A stretch of 64,000 bases of DNA, from contig NZ_CP063458.1 of assembly GCF_015169395.1 (NCBI RefSeq), positions 5,642,001 through 5,706,000 of the forward strand, written 5' to 3'. The notes below the pieces were generated by a model. It worked only from the letters and a program-made list of their open reading frames with translations. It did no database searches and was not told where the DNA came from. The DNA comes from Humisphaera borealis (GTDB taxonomy: Bacteria > Planctomycetota > Phycisphaerae > Tepidisphaerales > Tepidisphaeraceae). The position numbers and the translations under genes were made by a program. Below are positions 37,826-45,679 of the stretch, in pieces (positions within the stretch are counted from its first letter, which is position 1; each line of letters begins with the position of its first letter).

Positions 37826-38677
37826 ATGCGACACTCTTCGCCCATGCCGAACCGTCGCATGCTTTCGCTTCCCGTCGCCTTGATTCTGGCCTGGGCGTCT
37901 CAAACGCTTTCTGCGGACCTCAAAAGCGAGGAGCGTCTTCAACCTTCTGGCAATCCGGCGACAAGGTCGGCAACTGGGCCGGCAAAATCACCCGAGGTCA
38001 CCGAGCCGCCGCCACGCGACCAGATTCTTATTCTGCCGCTTCACATGCACGTCCTGTCAGACAAGGACCGCCCGGACCTGGATTGCAAACTGACCGACGC
38101 CGATCTCGCTCGCATCCTGGGAAAGGTGAACAAGGTTTGGCGGATGGCGGGAGTGCAGTTTCACGTGCAACCCATCCACCGAGAATCACCGTTCGAGGTT
38201 GAGAAGTTCGACAAGGTCCGGGCAAAAGCCCTCGGAGGGAGCCTCGGGCTGTACCGGATGATCGCAAACCCGACGACGCGGGATCTGCCGGGAATCCACG
38301 TCTACTACGTCCACGAGTTGCCGCCAAACGGGGTTTATATTGGGCAGAACCTCTGCTTCGTGAAAGAGACGGCGTCGCTCCGGAAGGTGGAAGGGGGCAT
38401 TGACGAGCCGATCCCGCGTGTGACATCCCACGAGATCGGCCACGCCCTGGGTTTGCCGCACCGTCAGGATCGCACCAACCTTCTCGCCTCGGGAACGACG
38501 GGAACGACCTTCAACGAAGCCGAAGTCAAAATCGCCAGGGCGACCGCGTTGAAGAACAAAGGCGTCATGTCGATCGCCGAAGCCGAGGCCAAGTCTAAAG
38601 CCGGCAATGGCTCGGAGTCGGAATCGCTCAAGAAGCTGCTGAAGTCGATCGATCCGCCGGCAAGCGCTACTCCATGA
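37826..38677 (+). CDS. Exported zinc metalloprotease-like protein
   Basis: About 283 residues from ATG 37826; ATGs at 37844 and 37859 are alternatives. An upstream start at 37769 would fall in the repeat arm and is rejected. Signal peptide: MLSLPVALILAWASQTLSA. The zinc site HEIGHALGLPH (first His near residue 202) is the metzincin HExxHxxGxxH. A Met-turn is not obvious; NLLASG occupies its place. Upstream strands (HVYYVHELPPNGVYIGQN) fit the metzincin edge-strand region. Substrate unknown. Its 3' end overlaps the convergent pilin gene by 11 bases. Confidence 0.8.
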   Translation: MRHSSPMPNRRMLSLPVALILAWASQTLSADLKSEERLQPSGNPATRSATGPAKSPEVTEPPPRDQILILPLHMHVLSDKDRPDLDCKLTDADLARILGKVNKVWRMAGVQFHVQPIHRESPFEVEKFDKVRAKALGGSLGLYRMIANPTTRDLPGIHVYYVHELPPNGVYIGQNLCFVKETASLRKVEGGIDEPIPRVTSHEIGHALGLPHRQDRTNLLASGTTGTTFNEAEVKIARATALKNKGVMSIAEAEAKSKAGNGSESESLKKLLKSIDPPASATP

Positions 38678-39158
38678 GCACGTACATATAGCCGTTGGTT
38701 CGTTGGCGGAAAGCACCGGTGGTCAGGTCGCCGTCGTCGATCATGCGATCGATCTCCAGCATTTGTGCGGGGGTTCGGTCTGGTAGCTCGACACTCACGC
38801 CGGCGATGACGCCGAAAACACCTGCGTCATAGTCCCACTTCCCGCCGATGGGCGTACCTTTCATCCAGTCGCCGGGGTCGATTTTTCCCGCCATCTCGGG
38901 TGGGAAAACACCGGGCGTCTGGTCGACGGGCCAATGGCCACTCTGATGCTGCTGGACGACGATCAGCCGCGCGATGAGCTTGAGGTCGTGGACGAAAGTC
39001 GCGTTTGAGGAATCTCCCGATGCCTTGGCGAACTGCGGGATGACGATGCTCGCCAGAATCCCGAGGATGATGACGACGATGAGGATTTCGATCAGCGTGA
39101 AGCCGCAACGCTGAAGAGACCGCCTGGATCGAGCCGCCATGAACGAGCCGTGACGCAT
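38667..39158 (-). CDS. Type IV pilin / type II secretion pseudopilin-like protein
   Basis: 163 residues from ATG 39158; ATG 39140 is also possible. Prepilin cleavage motif: CG|FTLIEILIVVIILGIL, with Gly19, Phe20 and Glu at mature position 5, followed by the usual N-terminal helix ending near FAKASGD. The globular part is short and resembles planctomycete prepilin-type N-methylation proteins. No other pilus or secretion gene is adjacent, so which machine uses it is unknown. Confidence 0.88.
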   Translation of the reverse strand: MRHGSFMAARSRRSLQRCGFTLIEILIVVIILGILASIVIPQFAKASGDSSNATFVHDLKLIARLIVVQQHQSGHWPVDQTPGVFPPEMAGKIDPGDWMKGTPIGGKWDYDAGVFGVIAGVSVELPDRTPAQMLEIDRMIDDGDLTTGAFRQRTNGYMYVLME

Positions 39159-39478
39159 GGAACACCTGTCATGAAGGGCCTGGGAAAGGGCCTTCGGTTG
39201 AAGGAACTGGCACACGGTCGAAAGTGAGTTTCCGATTCGTCGGCAGCGCGGGCAAAGCGTTATCGGGGTGAATTGGGGCGATCGGCAGAAAGCGATAACG
39301 AATATGCCGACGGAATTGCCTGAACGGTCTTCGCAGCCGGCGCGGCCGGATGGAGTCGATTGGCAGGCTTGCCAGCACGGGCGCAATAAAGCGTCCCCCT
39401 GCACAGTCCTCGAACTCTGCAGGGCTCCGCCGGCTGCGGAAGACGCCGAAGATTACCGACACCTGGAAGGCCCTGGTC
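39159..39478. other. Intergenic region between pilin-like gene and glgP
   Basis: 320 bases without a supported gene. A weak hairpin (CCCTGCA pairing with TGCAGGG, 39397-39424, 14-base loop) about 55 bases past the glgP stop may act as its terminator. The rest must hold the pilin-gene promoter, which I cannot place. Confidence 0.4.
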
Positions 39479-42034
39479 CTAACGAACGTCCACCGGCACG
39501 GCGTTCCAGATCTCCTCGGCGTACTGCTTGATAACGCGGTCACTGGAGAACTTGCCCATCCGCGCGACATTTAGAATCGAGCGCTTGGTCCACTCGTGGG
39601 GGTCACGATACATCTGCGAAACACGCTGCTGGCACTCGATATAAGACGCATAGTCGGCCAGGAGCAGGTACCGGTCGCCGCCGTAAAGAAGCGAGTCAAC
39701 AATTGGCGCGAACACCGTCGCGTCGCCGCCGCTGAAATAGCCGCTGCCGATCATGTCGAGGACGCGCTTGAGCTGCCCGTTGCTGTTGTAGTAATCCCAG
39801 GGGTTGTAGTGCTGCTTGACTTCGTTCACCTGCTCGGCGGTGAGGCCGAAGATGAAAATGTTGTCGTCGCCGACCTCTTCGCGAATCTCGATGTTGGCAC
39901 CGTCCATCGTGCCGATGGTCAGCGCGCCGTTGAGCGCGAACTTCATGTTACCGGTGCCCGACGCTTCGGTGCCGGCGGTTGAGATTTGCTCCGAGAGGTC
40001 CGACGCCGGGAAGATGACCTCGGCGAGCGACACTCGGTAGTCCGGCATGAACGCGACCTTCAAGCGGTCGCCCACCACGGGATCGTTGTTCACGACATCG
40101 CCCACGGCGTTGATCAGTCGGATGATGAGCTTCGCGGTGTAGTAGCCCGGGGCGGCCTTGCCGCCGAAAATCACCGTGCGGGGCGTGTGGTCTGCGTTGG
40201 GATTGTCCTTGATCTGGTTGTAGAGCGTGATGACGTGAAGCACATTGAGCAGTTGCCGCTTGTACTCGTGCATTCGCTTGACCTGGCAATCGAACAGCGA
40301 GTCCGGGTTGAGCGTGATCTGCTTTCCTTGCTTGCGGTACTTGGACTGAATCAGCCGGGCGAGCAGGAGCTTGTTCACGCGCTTCACCGCCCGCCACTTC
40401 TCCTGGAATGCGGGGTCTTCGGCGAGCGGTTCGAGCTTGCGAAGCTCAAAGAGGTCGGTAATCCAACCCCGACCGGCGACGCCGGAGATCAGATTTGCCA
40501 AACCCGGGTTGCACTTGAGCAGCCACCGCCGCTGGGTCACGCCGTTGGTCTTATTGCTGAACTTGTCCGGCCACATTTCATAGAAATCGCGGAATAGTTC
40601 GGCCTTGAGGATGTCGGTGTGCAAGGCGGCGACGCCATTGACGCTGTGGCTGCCGACCATCGCCAGCGTGGCCATACGGACGCGCTGCTCGGAGCCTTCC
40701 TCGATGATCGACATGCGGCTCAGACGCGCGTCATCGCCCGGGAACCGCTCGCGGACCAGGGCCAGGAACCTCGAATTGATTTCCAGGATGATTTGCAGGT
40801 GCCTGGGAAGCAGGTACGCCATCATCGCCACGGGCCAGCGCTCAAGCGCTTCCGGCATGACGGTGTGATTGGTATAGGCAAAGGTGTTGGTGGTGATGTC
40901 CCACGCCTCTTCCCAGCCCAGCCCTTCGAGGTCGATCAGGATCCGCATCAACTCGGGGATGGCCAGCGCCGGATGTGTGTCGTTGAGCTGGATCGCGGTT
41001 TTTTCAGCGAAGCGGTCGAAGGTCTTGAGGCCGCGCGGCTCGTCATACATGTGATATCGCTTCTTGTAACGCCGAATGACGTCCTGGAGCGTGGCGGCGC
41101 AGAAGAAATACTCCTGGGCCAGCCGCAGTTCCTTGCCGCGCAGGGTGTTGTCATTGGGGTAAAGCACCCGGCTGATGCTCTCGGACTGCGCCCGCTTCTC
41201 GACCGAGCGGACGTAGTCCCCCTCATTGAAGTCCTCGAAGTTGAAGTCGTTGACGGCCTTGGCGCTCCAGAGCCGAAGCGTGTTGACGGTCTTCCCGCCA
41301 AAGCCGGGGATCGGCGTGTCGTAGGGTGTCGCCAGAACGGCGCGTGTGTCGACCCATTCGTTGGTCAGTTTGCCGTTACCATCGACATAGGTGTTGACCC
41401 GGCCGTTGAAGTTGACGGTGAACTTGTCGCCGGAACGGGCGATCTCCCAGGGGTTGCCGTAGCGGAGCCAGGCGTCGGGCGTCTCGACCTGCTGGCCGTT
41501 GACAATCCGCTGGTGGAAGATGCCGTAGTCATAGCGGATGCCATAGCCGTAGGACGGATATCCCATCGTCGCCATGGAATCCAGAAAGCACGCCGCAAGC
41601 CTGCCAAGGCCGCCGTTGCCAAGGCCGGCATCCCACTCGGCGTCGCGGAGTTCCTCCAGCTTGTAGCCCAGCTGATGCAGCGCCTTGGTGGTCTGGTCCA
41701 GCAGCCCCATGTTCACCAGGCTGTTACCCATGGTGCGGCCCATCAGGAACTCCAGGGACATGTAATACACACGCTTGGCGTCCTGTTCGTAGTACGCGTC
41801 CTGTGTCTTGATCCAGCGCTCGATCATGCGATCCCGCACCGCCAGCACGAGCGCCACGTAGGGCTCCCACTCGCTGTCAATGTGCTTGGGGAGCTCGGCG
41901 AGGGTGTATTGCAGGTGATCGATGAAACTTTCCTGCAGCGCCAGGGCATCGTTACCGAGCGGCAGGGGAACGCGCATGGGGGTTGACGGGAGCTGGAACT
42001 CTTTCTCAGCGGTACGTTGTTGCATGACAGTCAT
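39479..42034 (-). CDS. glgP: Glycogen/starch/alpha-glucan phosphorylase
   Basis: 851 residues, close to the usual GlgP/MalP length. It releases glucose-1-phosphate from alpha-1,4-glucans using pyridoxal phosphate. The PLP-binding Lys is in EASGTGNMKFALNGALTIGT (Lys near residue 698), followed by the active-site TMDGANIEI. Other signatures: YMSLEFLMGRTMGNSLVNMG, DAGLGNGGLGRLAACFLDSM near the N-terminus and NGVTQRRWLLKCNPGLANLI mid-protein. ATG 42034 and ATG 42025 (MQQRTAEKEF) are both possible starts. No other glycogen gene is visible. Confidence 0.97.
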   Translation of the reverse strand: MTVMQQRTAEKEFQLPSTPMRVPLPLGNDALALQESFIDHLQYTLAELPKHIDSEWEPYVALVLAVRDRMIERWIKTQDAYYEQDAKRVYYMSLEFLMGRTMGNSLVNMGLLDQTTKALHQLGYKLEELRDAEWDAGLGNGGLGRLAACFLDSMATMGYPSYGYGIRYDYGIFHQRIVNGQQVETPDAWLRYGNPWEIARSGDKFTVNFNGRVNTYVDGNGKLTNEWVDTRAVLATPYDTPIPGFGGKTVNTLRLWSAKAVNDFNFEDFNEGDYVRSVEKRAQSESISRVLYPNDNTLRGKELRLAQEYFFCAATLQDVIRRYKKRYHMYDEPRGLKTFDRFAEKTAIQLNDTHPALAIPELMRILIDLEGLGWEEAWDITTNTFAYTNHTVMPEALERWPVAMMAYLLPRHLQIILEINSRFLALVRERFPGDDARLSRMSIIEEGSEQRVRMATLAMVGSHSVNGVAALHTDILKAELFRDFYEMWPDKFSNKTNGVTQRRWLLKCNPGLANLISGVAGRGWITDLFELRKLEPLAEDPAFQEKWRAVKRVNKLLLARLIQSKYRKQGKQITLNPDSLFDCQVKRMHEYKRQLLNVLHVITLYNQIKDNPNADHTPRTVIFGGKAAPGYYTAKLIIRLINAVGDVVNNDPVVGDRLKVAFMPDYRVSLAEVIFPASDLSEQISTAGTEASGTGNMKFALNGALTIGTMDGANIEIREEVGDDNIFIFGLTAEQVNEVKQHYNPWDYYNSNGQLKRVLDMIGSGYFSGGDATVFAPIVDSLLYGGDRYLLLADYASYIECQQRVSQMYRDPHEWTKRSILNVARMGKFSSDRVIKQYAEEIWNAVPVDVR

Positions 42035-42188
42035 CCTGAGGCGCAGGCAGGTTGGCCGAAGGATAACCGGATTCCCTCAGCTGTCGCCAAAAGATGTAGC
42101 AAAATCATTCAGGCGGGGTTTAGATAGACATGAAGACCCGCGCTCGTCGCACCCATGATTCAAAACAAAGCCCGTTGAGGAATCTGCC

Positions 42189-42404
42189 ATGCTTGCATCC
42201 TCCGATGTTGAACGTTTTCTCAAGGAATTGGCCGAGGTCTGCGCCCGGCATGGCGTTACCGTGATTGGGGGGTTCGACGGAAGAACAGCTGCCATCATGC
42301 GCGGCCAGCCGATCGACCTCGCCGATGGCCGGCTGGACCGTCTGATCGAAGAGGCACTGCGATCGTCCGACCCGGGGGTCGCTTCGCCGGAAACCTTCTT
42401 CTGA
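42189..42404 (+). CDS. Small conserved-looking hypothetical protein, 71 residues
   Basis: ATG 42189 with GAGGAAT upstream. The sequence (SSDVERFLKELAEVCARHGV, then TVIGGFDGRTAAIMRG) reads as a helix then a strand-loop, soluble and acidic. Divergent from glgP and 118 bases before the ESCRT-III-like cluster. No family recognised; coding is plausible but unproven. Confidence 0.5.
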   Translation: MLASSDVERFLKELAEVCARHGVTVIGGFDGRTAAIMRGQPIDLADGRLDRLIEEALRSSDPGVASPETFF

Positions 42405-42521
42405 ATCCCGCTAGGGCGGCAGAGATCGCCGTTACAATCCTTCGTGCGACTGCTAAGGGCATGAATCCTGCGAACGTCCGGGACGTTGTGTATACTTTGC
42501 TTTCGGACAAAGCCTTACACC

Positions 42522-43997
42522 ATGCGCGACACTCCCGATCCCAGCGTCCACCGCCAGCGACAGCAGCAGTTCGTCGCCCGAGCCCAGAAGATCCTGGAGG
42601 ACGAGCGATGCACCCTTGATACCAATGCCGGCCGTAAGTCGGTCGTCGGTTACTACCGCGACGTCACGCCCGGCGACAATGCGATCGGCGTCAAGCAGAA
42701 AATGATCGAGTTGGGCCTGTTCGACCGGGAGCTGCAGCGGAAAATGCCATCGGGGATGACGCTCGACATCACATTGTCGAGCAAAACGATCTTTGGCGGT
42801 AAACAGGCGGCGGGGCGGATGCGGGTGGTGACCTTGTCGCCGAACGAATCCCTTCTCAAAGGTGAGCCCGCCCGCCCCCTGAACCGCGACGAAGTCGCCA
42901 GGGCGTTGCAGTCGATGCCGCCTTCGTTGGGTGGCGTGCCGCAGACGGTCGTGCTGGTGAGTACTAGTGGCTTTGCCGGCGATGCCCTTGGCCTGGCCGA
43001 ACGCCGACCCGGCGGGCCTGTCATCCTTGCCGAGATCAACGACGCCGGCGGCTGGACCATCCATGCCCCACCCGGCTACGAGGACCTCGCCAGCCAGCTC
43101 GACCCCGAAACACTCAGTCAGAAGCAGGAACGCGTCCGACAGGAGATTGACGCCGGGGCAGACCTTTTCACCGGCGGCGTGTCAGCCGAGAAGGTGTCCG
43201 AGCGGTTACATCTTCCCCAGACTCTGGTGGAAGAGGTGCTCCGCGAACATGCCCAGAAGAACCCGGGCTTGGCGACGGGCACCTTTGAAGGCAAACTGGT
43301 GCTATACCGAGCGGGAATGTCGGCCCCGGCCGACGCCATTGGAGAGAACATGCCGTTCTGGGAAAAAGTCAAAGGCATCTTCGGTCGCGGCGAGGAAAGC
43401 CGTGATAAGAAGGTCACCCGCCTGGCACAGGAAAAAGCCCTGCTCGGCCAGCAGCGCGACAAGGCGTACACCGAGATCGAGCTGGTCGAGAAGAAGGAGC
43501 AGGAGCTGACCAAGCAGTTCCCCGAGGCCACGCCACTGGCACAGAAGCGCATCGCGACCGAAATCAGCCAGCTCCGCAAGCGTGTCGAACGAATACAGCA
43601 GCTCGTCTCGACGATCGACAAGAAGATCAACATCATCGAAACCGGTGTGCACAACCTGGAGATGGAATCGCACCTCTCCAAGGAGAAGCTGGAATCGCTG
43701 GAAAGCGTGGCGACGGCGTCGGAAGAAGTCGATGTCGGCATGGCGACGCTCGACCAGCTCAACGAGCAGGCCGATTCCGTGAGCGTGGTCGGCTCGGAAC
43801 TGAGCATGGGCGCGAATGACGTCCTGGCGGAGCTGCAGGCCAAGTTCGCCGAGAAACCCGCCGCCGCGGCACAACCCGGCGAACGGACCACCACCGGCCC
43901 GACCAAGTCGCCGGCAACCGCCGAGCGGGCCACGAACACGCCCCCGCCCATCCCCGCCGAAAGGCGGAAGATGCCAGGTGCCGCCGAGCCGGGATGA
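42522..43997 (+). CDS. Winged-helix plus ESCRT-III-like coiled-coil protein
   Basis: 491 residues from ATG 42522 (MRDTPDPSVHRQRQQQFVAR). Three regions are visible. Residues about 1-175 are mixed alpha/beta (MPSGMTLDITLSSKTIFGG; PQTVVLVSTSGFAGDALGL). Residues about 205-270 read as a winged helix: ITE-type helices VSAEKVSERLHLP and TLVEEVLREHAQK followed by the hairpin ATGTFEGKLVLYR. Residues about 290-455 form long charged helices (RDKAYTEIELVEKKEQELTK; KRIATEISQLRKRVERIQQL; SLESVATASEEVDVGMATLD) with a basic first hairpin and acidic later helices, the ESCRT-III layout. The tail is Pro-rich (TNTPPPIPAERRKMPG). Winged helix followed by ESCRT-III is the CHMP7 order. First of three related genes. 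Family call is inference. Confidence 0.65.
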   Translation: MRDTPDPSVHRQRQQQFVARAQKILEDERCTLDTNAGRKSVVGYYRDVTPGDNAIGVKQKMIELGLFDRELQRKMPSGMTLDITLSSKTIFGGKQAAGRMRVVTLSPNESLLKGEPARPLNRDEVARALQSMPPSLGGVPQTVVLVSTSGFAGDALGLAERRPGGPVILAEINDAGGWTIHAPPGYEDLASQLDPETLSQKQERVRQEIDAGADLFTGGVSAEKVSERLHLPQTLVEEVLREHAQKNPGLATGTFEGKLVLYRAGMSAPADAIGENMPFWEKVKGIFGRGEESRDKKVTRLAQEKALLGQQRDKAYTEIELVEKKEQELTKQFPEATPLAQKRIATEISQLRKRVERIQQLVSTIDKKINIIETGVHNLEMESHLSKEKLESLESVATASEEVDVGMATLDQLNEQADSVSVVGSELSMGANDVLAELQAKFAEKPAAAAQPGERTTTGPTKSPATAERATNTPPPIPAERRKMPGAAEPG

Positions 43998-44074
43998 ACT
44001 TGCTGATTCGGATCTGCCGAGTGCCGAGCGGTCAACTAACCGCCAAAGTGTTTTTCCCAGCGTCTTCTCTGCGC

Positions 44075-44095
44075 ACTGCTTACTGCTTACTGCCT
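44075..44095 (+). repeat. Three tandem heptamers ahead of the second ESCRT-III-like gene
   Basis: ACTGCTT ACTGCTT ACTGCCT, ending 7 bases before the ATG at 44103, in the place of a ribosome-binding site. No purine-rich site is present. Such a tandem unit could change length by slippage and alter spacing. Confidence 0.6.
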
Positions 44096-44102
44096 ACTTT
44101 TT

Positions 44103-44717
44103 ATGGCCCTTCTCGACAAGATCTTCGGCAAGAAGGAAAAGACGCTCAGCGAGCTGTCCGCCGCCGAGCTTCGGCGGGAAGAGATCATGATCACGCGCGA
44201 GCGTGACAAGCTGTTCAAGAAGATCGAAGGCCTCGCCAAGGAAAAGCAGCACATCTTCCAACAGGGTGCCCAGCAGAAATCGCCGGAGCTGCGCAAGGCC
44301 CTGGCGATGCAGTTTGAACTCAAGACGCAGGAGCAGTTGCAGGTCGGCCGGCAACTGAACGTGCGAAGCAAAGAGCTTCTGACCGTAAGCCGGGTACGTA
44401 TTCTGAAGGAGAACGCCCCCAAGGTCAGCGGGGCGATGGGCCGGCTGAACCTCACGGAGAAGGACGTCGCGAAGATCAGCTCGCTGATCGAGGACGACGC
44501 CGTCACCGAAGACATGTACATGGAGCGGCTCAACGAGATGCTCGATCTCGGTGCCCAATCCGACAAGGACGCGCTGGGCCGCCAAGGCTTGACCTCTGCC
44601 GGCAACGAGCTGATGAGCATCTGGAACGACATGGACAAAGGCGACGTCGAAGAGAAGCAGGGGTTCGAGGAAGCCGACAAGGCCGTCAGAAACAAGCAGG
44701 CTTCGGCCGAGCCTTGA
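44103..44717 (+). CDS. ESCRT-III-like small helical protein
   Basis: 204 residues, entirely helical and charged. It begins MALLDKIFGKKEKTLSELSA, a short amphipathic/basic N-terminus like the membrane-binding start of Snf7/CHMP proteins. Long basic helices follow (RERDKLFKKIEGLAKEKQHI; SPELRKALAMQFELKTQEQL), then SGAMGRLNLTEKDVAKISSL and DMYMERLNEMLDLGAQ, which occupy the place of helix 4 in Vps2/Snf7 (NMDIDKV...). The C-terminus is acidic (DMDKGDVEEKQGFEEADK). Size (about 200) and N-basic/C-acidic polarity match ESCRT-III. It lies 105 bases after the winged-helix gene. It is not PspA/Vipp1 by obvious motif. Inference, needs profile search. Confidence 0.65.
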   Translation: MALLDKIFGKKEKTLSELSAAELRREEIMITRERDKLFKKIEGLAKEKQHIFQQGAQQKSPELRKALAMQFELKTQEQLQVGRQLNVRSKELLTVSRVRILKENAPKVSGAMGRLNLTEKDVAKISSLIEDDAVTEDMYMERLNEMLDLGAQSDKDALGRQGLTSAGNELMSIWNDMDKGDVEEKQGFEEADKAVRNKQASAEP

Positions 44718-44729
44718 AGACGTTTTCAA

Positions 44730-45012
44730 CCACGAAGGATCACGAAGCAGTTTTCCACGAATGGACACGAATGGGCACGAATGAAGAGAGGATTGAGCCG
44801 ACAAAACGCCATGAATGCCAGCACCGAAACAACGCGGCCGAGTGGGTCATGTTGGTACTGATCGCACCCTTCGTAGTCGCTGTCCGCTCGTGGATCTGGC
44901 TGAGCACGACTCTCAAACGAGCCTTTTCATAGTTCGGTCTGATTCGTGACTATTCGTGTTCATTCGTGGACAACCTATTCCTTCGTGAACCTTCGTGCTC
45001 CTTCGTGGTGAA
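44730..45012. repeat. Long inverted repeat with CACGAATG / CACGAAGG words
   Basis: Left arm about 44730-44785 (ACCACGAAGGATCACGAAG, then CCACGAATGGACACGAATG) and right arm about 44940-45012, whose reverse complement reads CACCACGAAGGAGCACGAAG and then CCACGAATGAACACGAATAG. Arms enclose about 155 bases. It fills the space between the second and third ESCRT-III-like genes. A 72-residue open frame crossing it is not supported. Confidence 0.8.
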
Positions 45013-45040
45013 CAACCGCCTTCTTCGACAAGGGTGACTT

Positions 45041-45640
45041 ATGGGCCTCTTCAAGAGCAAAGAAGAACGCAAGATCGAGCGCGAGATGAAGATCCGCGCG
45101 GGGATGCGGGCGATCGAGAAGTCGATCCGTCAGCAGGAGAAGTTCTCCGCCGACTTCGTCAAAAACGCCCAGCACGCCAAGAAGATCGGCGACGAGGGGC
45201 AGTACGTGTTCATCCGCAACGCACTCAAGAAGACCGCATCGGTCAAGAAGATGCTCGAGCGGCAGTTGCTGTCGATCAAAAACGCCATGCTCATCCAGCA
45301 GCAGGCGGCGGCGGGGGCGGAATTCGCCCAGTCGATGAACCTGATGGCCCAGGAGATCGGCCGCACGTTCGGCGAAATGGACCTGACCAAGACGCAGGTT
45401 CAGTGGGAGAAAGCCGTCGCCCAGGCCAGCAGCATGGAAGAGCGGATGGAAGTGTTCATCGACAGCATGGAGCAGACCGCGGGACAGACCACGTCATCGA
45501 GCGAAGCCGTCACCGACAGCGAGATCGACCGCATGATCATGGCCGACGTCTTGGCCGCCGAAAGCCAGGAGATGAGCAAGCTGGACGAGTTGGAAAGTGA
45601 AATCGCGAAGGAGCTGGGGGCGGTGAAGCAGAAGGATTGA
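45041..45640 (+). CDS. ESCRT-III-like protein, Vps2/CHMP pattern
   Basis: 199 residues with AAGGGTG upstream of the ATG. It starts MGLFKSKEERKIEREMKIRA, very like the MGLFG... start of CHMP3/Vps24. The N-terminal half is basic helices (MRAIEKSIRQQEKFSADFVK; IRNALKKTASVKKMLERQLL). Then AQSMNLMAQEIGRTFGEMDL, TQVQWEKAVAQASSMEERME and VFIDSMEQ follow the order of helices 3-4 in CHMP2/3 (a Met/Gln-rich region, then a helix ending in xxMEDxM). The C-terminus has EAVTDSEIDRMIMADVL, like the acidic EIDRIL segment of CHMP3, then LDELESEIAKELG, which loosely resembles an MIT-interacting motif. These are similarities I recall, not alignments run. Vps4-type ATPase not seen in the window. Confidence 0.7.
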   Translation: MGLFKSKEERKIEREMKIRAGMRAIEKSIRQQEKFSADFVKNAQHAKKIGDEGQYVFIRNALKKTASVKKMLERQLLSIKNAMLIQQQAAAGAEFAQSMNLMAQEIGRTFGEMDLTKTQVQWEKAVAQASSMEERMEVFIDSMEQTAGQTTSSSEAVTDSEIDRMIMADVLAAESQEMSKLDELESEIAKELGAVKQKD

Positions 45641-45679
45641 GGCAGCGGGGGCGGCAAGTCGAAGGGGTAACAGCAACAC

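Noticed and set aside
44714-44932. 72-codon frame with a hydrophobic stretch after the second ESCRT-III-like gene
   Set aside because: Its first 40 codons are the CACGAATG repeat arm, and the hydrophobic part shows no support; treated as repeat sequence.
42522-45640. Reading the helical proteins simply as PspA/Vipp1
   Set aside because: The usual PspA/IM30 N-terminal amphipathic helix and PxEx motifs are not evident, and three different members with a winged-helix fusion do not fit that family; profile search needed.
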